Positions 1-6,933 of a DNA stretch of 16,426 nucleotides are shown piece after piece. This DNA is from an uncultured Eubacterium sp. Lineage in GTDB: Bacteria; Bacillota; Clostridia; Lachnospirales; Lachnospiraceae. The stretch spans positions 1 to 16,426 of the forward strand of contig CAJTSV010000086.1 of the NCBI GenBank assembly GCA_910579075.1, written 5' to 3'. Both the position numbers and the translations under genes were made by a program. The notes beneath the pieces were generated by a model. That model was not told the DNA's origin and made no database searches. It saw only the letters and a program-made list of their open reading frames with translations. Numbering within the stretch: the stretch's first letter is position 1; each line of letters opens with the position of its first letter.

Positions 1-21
1 CAAAACAGGGCAGCCGCCCTG
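1..21 (-). terminator. Intrinsic terminator downstream of the ABC permease gene
   Basis: Read on the minus strand, a 6-bp GC-rich stem (CAGGGC / GCCCTG, plus-strand positions 6-11 and 16-21) closes a 4-base loop and is followed by TTTTG at the window edge. This is the usual form of a Rho-independent terminator. It lies about 215 bases past the permease stop codon, after the tandem repeats, so the repeats would be part of the 3' end of the transporter mRNA. The U-tract is cut by the window edge, so its full length is not visible. Confidence 0.6.
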
Positions 22-29
22 CTCCAGCG

Positions 30-223
30 TCCGGGAATCCGCTCACATAACCGCACTCCATATCCCCAAAAAAGAATCTCCCCCAGCCATATATCCGGGA
101 ATCCGCTCACATAACCGCACTCCATATCTCCCTAAAAGAACCTCCCCAGCCATACGTCCGGGAATCCGCTTACATAACCGCATGCCATGTCCCTAAAAAA
201 GAACCCGCCTGCCCCGCCATGTG
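30..223. repeat. Three-copy tandem repeat, unit 63-67 bp
   Basis: Copies start at 30, 94 and 157, each with TCCGGGAATCCGCT, followed by ACATAACCGCA and a purine-rich stretch (AAAAGAA-type). Unit lengths are 64, 63 and 67 bases. Copies 1 and 2 are nearly identical; copy 3 is more diverged, and a fourth start (TCC at 224) fades out. The array fills the gap between the permease stop and the terminator. On the minus strand each copy holds an ATG preceded by GGGA and followed by codons for a conserved CGYVSGFPD peptide, but two of the three short frames run on differently, so coding is unproven. Confidence 0.8.
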
Positions 224-236
224 TCCAAAATTCCTC

Positions 237-2579
237 TCATTCCCCAGCCAGCATCACCTTCGGCACAATCTTTCGAATCCTTACCGACATCAGGCACACC
301 ATCCCAAACGCCAGCAGCACAATCCCGGTTCCCAATACAGCAATAAACCCTGCCGGAACCGGAAACGTGCACTTCACAATCCCGATTCCGCTTAAAAACA
401 CCGCCACCAGCGGATTAATCGCAAAGCTGCTGATAACAAGCCCCGCTGCCATGGAAAGCACCATCGCTGGCATAAAGCTGAGTGCCGTCTGCACAATCAG
501 CTGTCCGGTTGTAAACCCGAGTGCCTTTAAAATCCCGTATTCCTGTTTCTTATGATTCAGCATCGTCCGCACAAGCAGGTACAGCACAAATGCCGTCACA
601 ATCATGCTCAGTACCAGTATGGCAGCGACAATCATTTTCATCATTGTCACATAAACGCCGGCCGCCCCGTCTATAATCGCAGCCACGTTCATAACCGCAT
701 AAACGCTTCCTTTATACCGCTCATTTATTTCCTGGTTAAATGCGTCGATATCCGTACCCTCAGCCAGATTCAGGTAATAGCTCTGGCTGTTCAGCGTTCC
801 CATCCGCTCATAGCCTTCGCGTGTCAGCAGGCAGTCTTTCCCAAGATTGTTGCTTATCTGCGTATATCCGCATATCAGGTAGACAGCCTCTTTTCCTTCT
901 GCCTGAAACGTAATTTCGTCCCCAATGCCAAGTCCGTGCTCCTTTGCATATTTAATTGCAACCGCAGTCTCGTTATCGTATTTTGGAAACCTTCCTTCCA
1001 CACAGACCTTCTGGTTATTTGCTTTAGAAAAATCGCCGGACATCGTTGCTGTGAGGACAATACCGCCCGCGTGGCGCACTTCCTCGGAATGATACAGGTA
1101 AATGCCCTGCACGCGCTTATCCTGATTCATCCGGCGCAGAAACGTTTCCTCAATATCCGGGCTGATATTTATGCAGCTGTCTGCCGTTTCGCCCACAATC
1201 AGGGTGATAAACGGTTCCATGTCCACAATCATATTTGCAGTCATCAGTCCCGAAAATACGACAATCAGTGAAATCACAAGCATCGTAACACAGATAATGA
1301 CATTCTGGCGGATTCCGGCACAGGTCGTCTTAAGCGCCAGCGCCGCGCTGACAGGCAGCCTGCTTTTCTCAAGCGGAACCCAGCTGCGTTTGAAATTGTG
1401 CGTCTGCATACCCTGGCGGAGTGCGGCAATCGGCTCCAGCCTTCTGATTCTGCGCGACGAAAGCCATACTGCCGCAGCCGCCATCCCGCACAGACTCCCA
1501 AGCGTGCACACGCATGGCACTGGCAGAAAGCGCATTTCATAAGGAATGCCCGTCTGGGAAACCATCATTGCATTCACCCCCGGGAACAGCAGGTACGAAA
1601 GCCCGATGCCGGCCAGTGCAGCAGCCAGGCAAATCCCCAGAAACTGTACCTCAAGCGCCCGTACAAGCTGCCTTGCGGTATATCCGGCTGCTTTCAGCGC
1701 GCCGAGGTTTTTCATGTTTTCCTGAATATAATTCAAAATATTAGACGATATCACAACAAGCGCAATAATCAGGATAAAAAATGCCATTGCACTGACAATG
1801 CCCGAACAAATCATCTGGGAAATATAACGGGACGTTGTTACAACCGTATACGAATTGCCAAGCACGCGCGCGTCCGGGAATTTTTCCGCCAGCCTGTTTT
1901 TTACCGACGCTTCAAACTCCTCGCTCTGCGATTTGTCGCGAAGGCGCACCGAAAGCATGACTGACTGCGGCGCATAGCCCTTTTCTTTCAGCTCGTCGTA
2001 TTTATCCCCGGTCAGAAGCAGGGCACACATGCTGCAGTTATGCGAGCCTGCCATCGCGCTGTTAAAAAACCCGCACACCGTATAGCTGACCGTATGGCTT
2101 CCTATTTGAATATCAATCGTGCTTCCGGTCTCGATATCTCCTGTTTTATACAGCATCGGCAGGTAAATTCCGCTCGCTCCCGCACTGTCTTCTACAATTT
2201 CCATCCTGCCGACCGGACGCGTCAGTGCCGTCTGCTTTTCTAACAGCACAAAGTCCGTATTTGTCTCACCGCCGTTATATGCAAAAGACCCGACCACGCT
2301 CATGGAATCTTCCATGCCGTATTCTGTGACATTCTGTTCTTTTTCCAGCATGTCTGCCACAAATTCCTCTGTGTCTGCTATATTTGCGTCAAACACAAAG
2401 GTCGCATGCCCGTCATGCAGCCGCTCATGGCAGCGGTCAAAATTCTGCCTGTAATCCATGGCCAGCATCAGCCACAGGTTGAGCATAGCCGCTGCAAGCA
2501 GGGCGAGTACTGCAATTGCCGCCGTCTGTCCTTTTGCCTTTCGTAAATTAGATTTCGCCAGAATCAGGTTTTTACGCAT
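237..2579 (-). CDS. FtsX-family ABC transporter permease
   Basis: This is the membrane subunit of an ABC exporter, 780 aa from the ATG at 2579. An upstream in-frame extension to 2654 overlaps the ATPase gene and is not needed, because GGGGTGG precedes the 2579 ATG. About eight membrane segments are visible, near residues 18-40, 260-282, 310-332, 352-374, 425-447, 655-680, 710-735 and 750-772. Two FtsX domains (about 260-380 and 655-775) each follow a large extracytoplasmic domain (about 41-258 and 450-655). Each has the typical charged loop with a GALKAAGY or GILKALGF motif. This MacB/FtsX-like layout moves lipids, peptides or antimicrobials by mechanotransmission in known relatives rather than through a simple pore. 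The substrate cannot be told from sequence. It starts one base after the stop codon of the ATPase gene, so the two are surely co-translated. Confidence 0.93.
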   Translation of the reverse strand: MRKNLILAKSNLRKAKGQTAAIAVLALLAAAMLNLWLMLAMDYRQNFDRCHERLHDGHATFVFDANIADTEEFVADMLEKEQNVTEYGMEDSMSVVGSFAYNGGETNTDFVLLEKQTALTRPVGRMEIVEDSAGASGIYLPMLYKTGDIETGSTIDIQIGSHTVSYTVCGFFNSAMAGSHNCSMCALLLTGDKYDELKEKGYAPQSVMLSVRLRDKSQSEEFEASVKNRLAEKFPDARVLGNSYTVVTTSRYISQMICSGIVSAMAFFILIIALVVISSNILNYIQENMKNLGALKAAGYTARQLVRALEVQFLGICLAAALAGIGLSYLLFPGVNAMMVSQTGIPYEMRFLPVPCVCTLGSLCGMAAAAVWLSSRRIRRLEPIAALRQGMQTHNFKRSWVPLEKSRLPVSAALALKTTCAGIRQNVIICVTMLVISLIVVFSGLMTANMIVDMEPFITLIVGETADSCINISPDIEETFLRRMNQDKRVQGIYLYHSEEVRHAGGIVLTATMSGDFSKANNQKVCVEGRFPKYDNETAVAIKYAKEHGLGIGDEITFQAEGKEAVYLICGYTQISNNLGKDCLLTREGYERMGTLNSQSYYLNLAEGTDIDAFNQEINERYKGSVYAVMNVAAIIDGAAGVYVTMMKMIVAAILVLSMIVTAFVLYLLVRTMLNHKKQEYGILKALGFTTGQLIVQTALSFMPAMVLSMAAGLVISSFAINPLVAVFLSGIGIVKCTFPVPAGFIAVLGTGIVLLAFGMVCLMSVRIRKIVPKVMLAGE

Positions 2580-2580
2580 A

Positions 2581-3339
2581 CTACCACCCCATTTCTGCAA
2601 GAAAGCCGGACAGCTTTTCATGACGGCCTTTATCTCCATGCACATATCTGCCAAGGCTGCATTCGCCCAAAATCACGCCATCCTTTAAATACAGGATGCG
2701 GTTTGCCCGCCTTGCAGAACGCATATCGTGCGTCACCATGACAACGCTCTGCCCCGTTTCGTTAAACCTGGTCAGCGTATCAAGCACATCCAGGCCGGTC
2801 TTGGAATTCAGCGCCCCGGTCGGCTCATCGGCAAACAGGATTTCCGGCGAATTAATCATTGCCCGCACAATACCGGCCCGCTGCGCTTCCCCGCCCGAAA
2901 TCTGTACCGGAAATTTTTTCTGCGTTTCACTGGAAAGCCCGACTGCCTGAAACAGCTCCTTCGCACGGGCCAGCAGCGCTTTTTTGTCTTTGGAAACAAG
3001 CAGACCTGCCGCCAGCACATTGTCCATCAGGCTCATGCCGTCAATAAGGTAAATCTGCTGGAACACAAATCCGCAGTGCCTGCGCCGGAATACCGCCAGC
3101 TCATCCTGGCTGCAGCCCGATATTTCCGTGCCGGCAAACGAAATCGTTCCAAGCGTCGGAACATCCATTCCCGAAAGCGCATACAGAAGCGTCGATTTTC
3201 CCGCACCGCTCGCGCCCATAATCACTGTAAAATCCCCTTTGTATAAATCCAGTCTGATGTTTTTTAATACATGCTGCAAAACCCCTCCGCTGGAAAAAGA
3301 TTTGCTTAAATTTTCGGCTTTTAATATAATCTCTTTCAT
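2581..3339 (-). CDS. ABC transporter ATP-binding protein (MacB/LolD-type)
   Basis: The ATPase subunit, 252 aa, of the exporter whose permease follows directly. Visible motifs are Walker A GASGAGKS (42-49), Q-loop Q94, signature ISGGE (147-151, a variant of LSGGQ), Walker B ILFADEP (167-173), a D-loop ALNS (176-179) and the switch histidine in VTHD (H204). The length and the PTGALNS sequence fit the family that pairs with FtsX permeases such as BceA, MacB and LolD. The start is well supported: GGAGGGAG lies 6-7 bases before the ATG at 3339. A promoter with a GACA-containing -35 box and a row of direct repeats sit just upstream, which suggests regulated expression, perhaps by the nearby two-component system. 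The exported compound is unknown. Confidence 0.95.
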   Translation of the reverse strand: MKEIILKAENLSKSFSSGGVLQHVLKNIRLDLYKGDFTVIMGASGAGKSTLLYALSGMDVPTLGTISFAGTEISGCSQDELAVFRRRHCGFVFQQIYLIDGMSLMDNVLAAGLLVSKDKKALLARAKELFQAVGLSSETQKKFPVQISGGEAQRAGIVRAMINSPEILFADEPTGALNSKTGLDVLDTLTRFNETGQSVVMVTHDMRSARRANRILYLKDGVILGECSLGRYVHGDKGRHEKLSGFLAEMGW

Positions 3340-3366
3340 GGGAACTCCCTCCTTCTTTCATTCCCC

Positions 3367-3395
3367 ATTTTATCCAGCAGAACCTTAAATGTCTT
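3367..3395 (-). promoter_or_regulatory. Candidate promoter of the ABC transporter operon
   Basis: On the minus strand, AAGACA (3395-3390, four of six matches to TTGACA) and TAAAAT (3372-3367, five of six to TATAAT) are separated by exactly 17 bases. Transcription would start near 3360 and give a leader of about 20 bases that contains the GGAGGGAG site. The -35 box lies within a row of ATTTAAG-type direct repeats. Confidence 0.5.
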
Positions 3396-3422
3396 TAGGC
3401 ATTTCTTAAATATTCCTTAAAT
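3383..3422 (-). promoter_or_regulatory. Phased direct repeats, candidate response-regulator operator
   Basis: The plus strand shows CCTTAAAT at 3383, TCTTAAAT at 3404 and CCTTAAAT at 3415, with a weaker copy (CTTTAGG) at about 3393. Spacing is 10-11 bases, one helical turn, which is how OmpR-type regulators usually bind. The array overlaps and precedes the -35 region of the ABC operon promoter, and an OmpR-type regulator is encoded about 2 kb away. The assignment to that regulator is inference. Confidence 0.45.
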
Positions 3423-3444
3423 CCTTTTCTGTCCGGCAGAAATA

Positions 3445-3453
3445 TGTTATACT
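3445..3453 (+). promoter_or_regulatory. Extended -10 promoter of the Uma2 gene
   Basis: TGTTATACT fits the extended -10 form TGnTATAAT, with one mismatch in the hexamer. No good -35 box is seen at 16-17 bases upstream (TTTCTG or similar), which is common for extended -10 promoters. Transcription would start near 3460, leaving a leader of about 60 bases before the ATG at 3520. Confidence 0.45.
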
Positions 3454-3519
3454 TTTATTCATAACCAGATAACCCTGCAAGGCAATCTGAGCTTACCCGC
3501 TCTGGAAAGGACTCTGTTT

Positions 3520-4074
3520 ATGGACTATGCTTTCCCATTACCCGGCACTTATACAGAAACAGACTATTACAATCTCCCTGAACATACCCATGCCGAGCTG
3601 ATTGAGGGGCAGTTTTACAATATGTCTGCACCGAGCCGCATACATCAGGAAATATTATCATTCCTGCATGTCGAAATCGCAAACTATATCCGCGCCGGAA
3701 AAGGGCCCTGCCGGGTATATCCAGCTCCATTTGCCGTCAAGCTGTTTCAGGATAATAAAACCATCGTGGAACCGGATATCAGTGTTATCTGTAACCCGGA
3801 TAAGCTCACGGACAAAGGCTGCTCAGGTGCGCCGGACTGGATTATTGAAATTATTTCCCCGGGCAATCCGGAACACGACTATATCGAAAAGCTGAGTCTT
3901 TATAAGCGTGCCGGTGTGCGGGAATACTGGATTGCAGACCCGCTTTCTGGAAAAATCACCGTATACTGCCTGGAAGAATCCCGGTTTCAGACAGATACCC
4001 ATACCTTTGCGGACTCTATCCGGGCCGGGATTTTTGATGATTTGCAAATCGATTTTCAGTCCCTGGAAATCTGA
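3520..4074 (+). CDS. Uma2-family (DUF820) putative PD-(D/E)XK nuclease
   Basis: A 184-aa protein of the Uma2 or DUF820 family, whose members share the restriction-endonuclease fold; their cellular role is mostly unknown. Visible features are the N-terminal YTETDYYNLPE and AELIEGQFY stretch, H42, VEPDISVI with D86, WIIEIISP with E110, a downstream K124, and YKRAGVREYWIADP (128-141). D86, E110 and K124 are the likely metal-binding and catalytic residues by family comparison. Length is typical for a stand-alone member. AAAGGA lies before the ATG. It is the only plus-strand gene in the window and ends two bases before the convergent kinase stop codon. It sits between a two-component system and an ABC exporter, which suggests a later insertion. 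It shows no sign of a partner methylase. Confidence 0.9.
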   Translation: MDYAFPLPGTYTETDYYNLPEHTHAELIEGQFYNMSAPSRIHQEILSFLHVEIANYIRAGKGPCRVYPAPFAVKLFQDNKTIVEPDISVICNPDKLTDKGCSGAPDWIIEIISPGNPEHDYIEKLSLYKRAGVREYWIADPLSGKITVYCLEESRFQTDTHTFADSIRAGIFDDLQIDFQSLEI

Positions 4075-4076
4075 AT

Positions 4077-5348
4077 TTAAGACGGCTGCCTGCTGCACCG
4101 GGCAATCCCAATCCGCACCCGCAGCCCGTCTTTCCCGTTCTGCACATCCAGCGTTCCGTCCATTTCCCGCATAAAATAATCCGAAATATACAGCCCGAGC
4201 CCTGCGCCTTCCATATGCTGCGCATTGCTTCCGCGCCGGAATTTTTCTTTCAGAAGCGGGATTTCGTCCTGCTGCACTCCGCCGCCGGAATCTTCGATTT
4301 CCAGTATCAGATACCTGTTTTCTGCATATGCCTGCACCCGGATATCGGTTCCTGCATATTTATAGGAATTGGAAAAAATATTGTCAAGCACCTGCTGCAG
4401 GCGGAACGGGTCTGCATACAGGACACAGCCCGGGATTTCGGGCATGCGGGCACGGTGCAGGTAATCGGCATTTTCCAGCAGCTCCCCCAGCACGCGGCTG
4501 CCTGTTTCTGCCGGAACCACCGGCAGCTGCCGCAGTTCTTCCAGCGCTGCGGTAAACAGGCCTGTCACCAGTGTATTAATCTGCTCTGCCTTACGGATAA
4601 TCTGCGTGTAATTCTCCTTCATGCGTTCCCCTTCCGAAAGCGCAAGCCCTAATTCCGAAGCCGCCTGAATACTGGCCACGGGCGTTTTGATATCGTGGGA
4701 AAGCTTTGCCACCAGCTCCTTTTTTTCTGCATCTGCTTCGGCCTCGGCCATCCTTGCCTGTTTCAGCTCCGTGCGCATAATATCAAAGCTTTCCGTAAAT
4801 GCCCCGAAAATATTTCCGCGGTCCATTTCCAGCGGAAGGTCCAGACAGCCGCCTGCAACCCGCTGCGCAAAATGCTTCAGCCTCTGGAATGGTTTTACAA
4901 ATCTCTGTTCCAGATACACCGCATGGACGGCAATAACCGCTGCCTGAACCAGAATCAGAACCGCAGCCAGCCTGCCAGCCGCCTGCTTTTGTGCGGCAAA
5001 TGCATCCTGCGCTGTATTGTAAATCACAATGCTGCCCGCTTTTTTTCCATCCGGCCCTGCAGCCAGTATCGTATCACGGTGGCGGATGGCAGCATGGATG
5101 CTGCTGCTGATATGCTCCGCTGTCTGGAACAAAACCCTGCCGCTTTCATCCAGCACGGCATAATCCAGTGCCGTATGGTTCCGGTGGCTGTCCAGCCTGT
5201 ACCAGTCTGCTTCCACCGTTTTTACAATTTCATTGACGGCCACGGCATCCTGCGGGATATCCGTTTCCCGATTTACGAATAAAAATAAAACTGCTGCTTC
5301 CGCCAAAAAACACAGCAGAACGCAGCATAATAAAACACGTATTTTCAT
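4077..5348 (-). CDS. Membrane sensor histidine kinase
   Basis: A 423-aa kinase that senses an external or membrane signal and phosphorylates the regulator encoded just upstream. Membrane segments lie near 5-25 and 127-145 and flank an extracytoplasmic domain of about 100 residues with no recognised sensor fold. A HAMP-like linker (about 146-200) is followed by the H-box SHDIKTPV with H218, the N-box around N323-N327, the G1 box DSGGG (353-357) and the G2 box GAGLGL (381-386). All catalytic boxes look intact. The ATG at 5348 overlaps the regulator stop as ATGA, so the pair is translationally coupled. With an FtsX-type ABC exporter about 1 kb downstream, a role in antimicrobial or envelope-stress response is plausible but inferred. 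The gene ends two bases from the convergent Uma2 gene, and no terminator is seen between them. Confidence 0.95.
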   Translation of the reverse strand: MKIRVLLCCVLLCFLAEAAVLFLFVNRETDIPQDAVAVNEIVKTVEADWYRLDSHRNHTALDYAVLDESGRVLFQTAEHISSSIHAAIRHRDTILAAGPDGKKAGSIVIYNTAQDAFAAQKQAAGRLAAVLILVQAAVIAVHAVYLEQRFVKPFQRLKHFAQRVAGGCLDLPLEMDRGNIFGAFTESFDIMRTELKQARMAEAEADAEKKELVAKLSHDIKTPVASIQAASELGLALSEGERMKENYTQIIRKAEQINTLVTGLFTAALEELRQLPVVPAETGSRVLGELLENADYLHRARMPEIPGCVLYADPFRLQQVLDNIFSNSYKYAGTDIRVQAYAENRYLILEIEDSGGGVQQDEIPLLKEKFRRGSNAQHMEGAGLGLYISDYFMREMDGTLDVQNGKDGLRVRIGIARCSRQPS

Positions 5349-6028
5349 TTTCCGCCTCCCTCAAACCGGTACCCTTCACCCCAGTATGTCACAATGTATT
5401 CCGGCTTGTTCGGATTGATTTCAATTGCTTCCCGGATTTTGCGGATATGGACATTCAGCGTCCCGTCCCCGGTAAATTTATCACCCCAGACCTTTTCAAA
5501 CAGCTCCTGCTTGGACAGCACGCGGTCACGCCCGGCCACAAGACAGGACAGCAGCCGGAATTCCAGCATCGTCAGCTTTACGGGCCTTCCCCCGACGGAC
5601 ACGCTCTTTGCCGCAGAATCAATGCGCAGCCTTTCGTCCGAATAATCTTCCTTCCGGCTTTCCCGCCCGTACCGCTTGAGCACGGCTTTTACTTTTGCCA
5701 GCAGAACGGCAAGCGAATAAGGCTTTTGCACATAATCATCCCCGCCGATATTTAAGGCAATAATTTTGTCATCATCACTGGTTCTTGCAGAAATAAACAG
5801 AATCGGCATATCCGCGGATTCCCGCAGCTTTCTGCACAGCGCAAAGCCGCTCCCATCCCCAAGGTTTATATCCAGCAGAAGCACCTGTGCGCTGTTTTTT
5901 TCCAGAAATGCACAGCACTCTTTCGCACTGTAAACTGCTGCCGTCCTTACTTCAAACAAATTAAAATATTCTGCCGTGCTGTCTGCCAGCAGCTTTTCAT
6001 CATCAATAATCAGGCAGTCATACTGCAT
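5345..6028 (-). CDS. OmpR/PhoB-type response regulator
   Basis: A 227-aa DNA-binding regulator and partner of the kinase that follows. The receiver domain (about 1-115) shows the acidic pair D9-D10, phosphoacceptor D53 in LLDINLGDGSG, S80 in FISART and K102 in QKPYS. The C-terminal winged helix (about 130-225) shows LTMLEFRLLSCL, a recognition helix around GTLNVHIRKIREAI and the terminal YWGEGYRF. The start is set at the ATG at 6028 because AGGAGGGAG lies just upstream. A longer in-frame start at 6058 would add ten residues absent from the family and would swallow that ribosome binding site. The start region can fold into a 12-bp hairpin that places the start codon in the stem, so translation may be controlled. 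Likely targets include the nearby ABC operon (inference from direct repeats there). Confidence 0.94.
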   Translation of the reverse strand: MQYDCLIIDDEKLLADSTAEYFNLFEVRTAAVYSAKECCAFLEKNSAQVLLLDINLGDGSGFALCRKLRESADMPILFISARTSDDDKIIALNIGGDDYVQKPYSLAVLLAKVKAVLKRYGRESRKEDYSDERLRIDSAAKSVSVGGRPVKLTMLEFRLLSCLVAGRDRVLSKQELFEKVWGDKFTGDGTLNVHIRKIREAIEINPNKPEYIVTYWGEGYRFEGGGK

Positions 6029-6081
6029 GCGTGCTCCCTCCTGCTTGCGGGCACACATGCAGCCTCTTTTTCATGCGTGCC
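6023..6081 (-). promoter_or_regulatory. Two mutually exclusive hairpins over the response-regulator start
   Basis: On the minus strand three segments can pair. Segment 1 is GGCACGCATG (6081-6072), segment 2 is CTGCATGTGTGCC (6062-6050) and segment 3 is GCACGCATGCAG (6034-6023). Segments 1 and 2 pair over 10 bp and segments 2 and 3 pair over 12 bp, each with one G-U wobble. Segment 3 contains the start codon at 6028, and the 16-base loop of the 2:3 hairpin holds AGGAGGGA. Segment 1 begins right after the stop codon of the upstream gene, within reach of a terminating ribosome. The pairings are direct observation; a translational switch is inference. An alternative is a protein binding site with three half-sites. 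Confidence 0.5.
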
Positions 6082-6082
6082 A

Positions 6083-6904
6083 TCAAATACGCAAATCCAT
6101 ATGCCTGTAATTCATCCAGGCCTGTGTATCGTATATCCGCTCCCGCCTTTTTTCTTCCAGCTGCTTTTGGGCAATCCTGTCTGCCACTGCTTCTTCCGGG
6201 CTTTCTGTTACAAGATAACCCGCATCCGCCGCTTCCTGCTTCTTTGAAGCTTCTGACAGGTTTTCATTCCAGACATTCTGCATATCCCGGTCTGCCGCCA
6301 CGGGTGCTTCGAGTCCTTCTTCCAGGCTGCTGCCTGCCACTTCGCCTGCGTCTTCCTGCAGGCTTTCCGATAATTCCTCATCCAGCACTTTATCCAGACT
6401 TTCATCCAGACTTTCATCCAGACTTTCTTCCAGCTGGTCCTGAGTCTGTTCTTCCAGCTCCTCCTCCAATTCTTCCATCGCATCGGCCATTTCGTCCATA
6501 ATCTCTGACAGCAGTCCCTTGCTTTCTTCTTCGGTGCCCATTGCTTCTTCGATTCTGTCTTCCCTGCGTTCTTCTTCGGTCTTTGGAGCCGTCTTTTCTG
6601 CTTCCTCGGCAATCTTTTCGCCGATTTCCTTTGCTTCATCCAGCACATGGGCCATCTGGCTGTTGTTGTACTGCTGTTTTACTGCTGCTATCTGGTCTTC
6701 GTAGGAATGGAACATTTCCAGCTTCCTTGCGATATCTTCCAGCGTGCTGCATTCCATATTTTTCAGGTTCGCCTTCTGCTTTTCAAAAAAATTCACCTGG
6801 CTGGCGCAGTTCTGCTGCCGCTGTACCCGGTCGCGCGTGCTGTCCAGCCCTCCTGCCAGATTTGCAAATGAAATCACACTGTTTGCCTGTATGCTTACAC
6901 TCAT
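6083..6904 (-). CDS. Unrecognised acidic coiled-coil protein with ESLD repeats
   Basis: I do not recognise this 273-aa protein. It has no signal peptide or membrane segment and should be cytoplasmic. An N-terminal part (1-50) begins MSVSIQANSVISFANLAGG. Predicted helical and coiled-coil sequence follows (about 50-185), very rich in Glu and Asp (for example AMEELEEELEEQ at 142-153). Residues 160-171 are three perfect ESLD units encoded by a 12-bp tandem repeat. The C-terminal part (about 240-273) turns basic (EKRRER) and ends HMDLRI. The ATG at 6904 is preferred because GGGGG lies six bases before it; the ATG at 6910 abuts the same site. The gene follows the M56 protease gene by 29 bases and precedes the response regulator, so it may be an adaptor, a scaffold or a proteolysis target of that module. 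No function should be assumed. Confidence 0.8.
   Translation of the reverse strand: MSVSIQANSVISFANLAGGLDSTRDRVQRQQNCASQVNFFEKQKANLKNMECSTLEDIARKLEMFHSYEDQIAAVKQQYNNSQMAHVLDEAKEIGEKIAEEAEKTAPKTEEERREDRIEEAMGTEEESKGLLSEIMDEMADAMEELEEELEEQTQDQLEESLDESLDESLDKVLDEELSESLQEDAGEVAGSSLEEGLEAPVAADRDMQNVWNENLSEASKKQEAADAGYLVTESPEEAVADRIAQKQLEEKRRERIYDTQAWMNYRHMDLRI
6380..6427. repeat. 12-bp in-frame tandem repeat, three perfect copies plus one degenerate
   Basis: ATCCAGACTTTC occurs at 6392-6403, 6404-6415 and 6416-6427 with no mismatch, and a degenerate copy (ATCCAGCACTTT) lies at 6380-6391. On the minus strand the unit encodes Glu-Ser-Leu-Asp, so gain or loss of a copy keeps the reading frame. Identity at the DNA level, including the third codon positions, points to recent slippage. 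Confidence 0.9.
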
Positions 6905-6933
6905 ACACATCCCCCTTTCTGATGCTTCAAAAT

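Noticed and set aside
30..223. CRISPR-like array
   Set aside because: The whole 63-67 bp unit is repeated, including the part that would be spacer, and there are only three copies with no cas genes nearby.
4039..4050. Perfect 12-bp palindrome GATTTGCAAATC
   Set aside because: It lies inside the Uma2 coding sequence, is short and AT-rich, and has no U-tract or promoter nearby; chance is enough to explain it.
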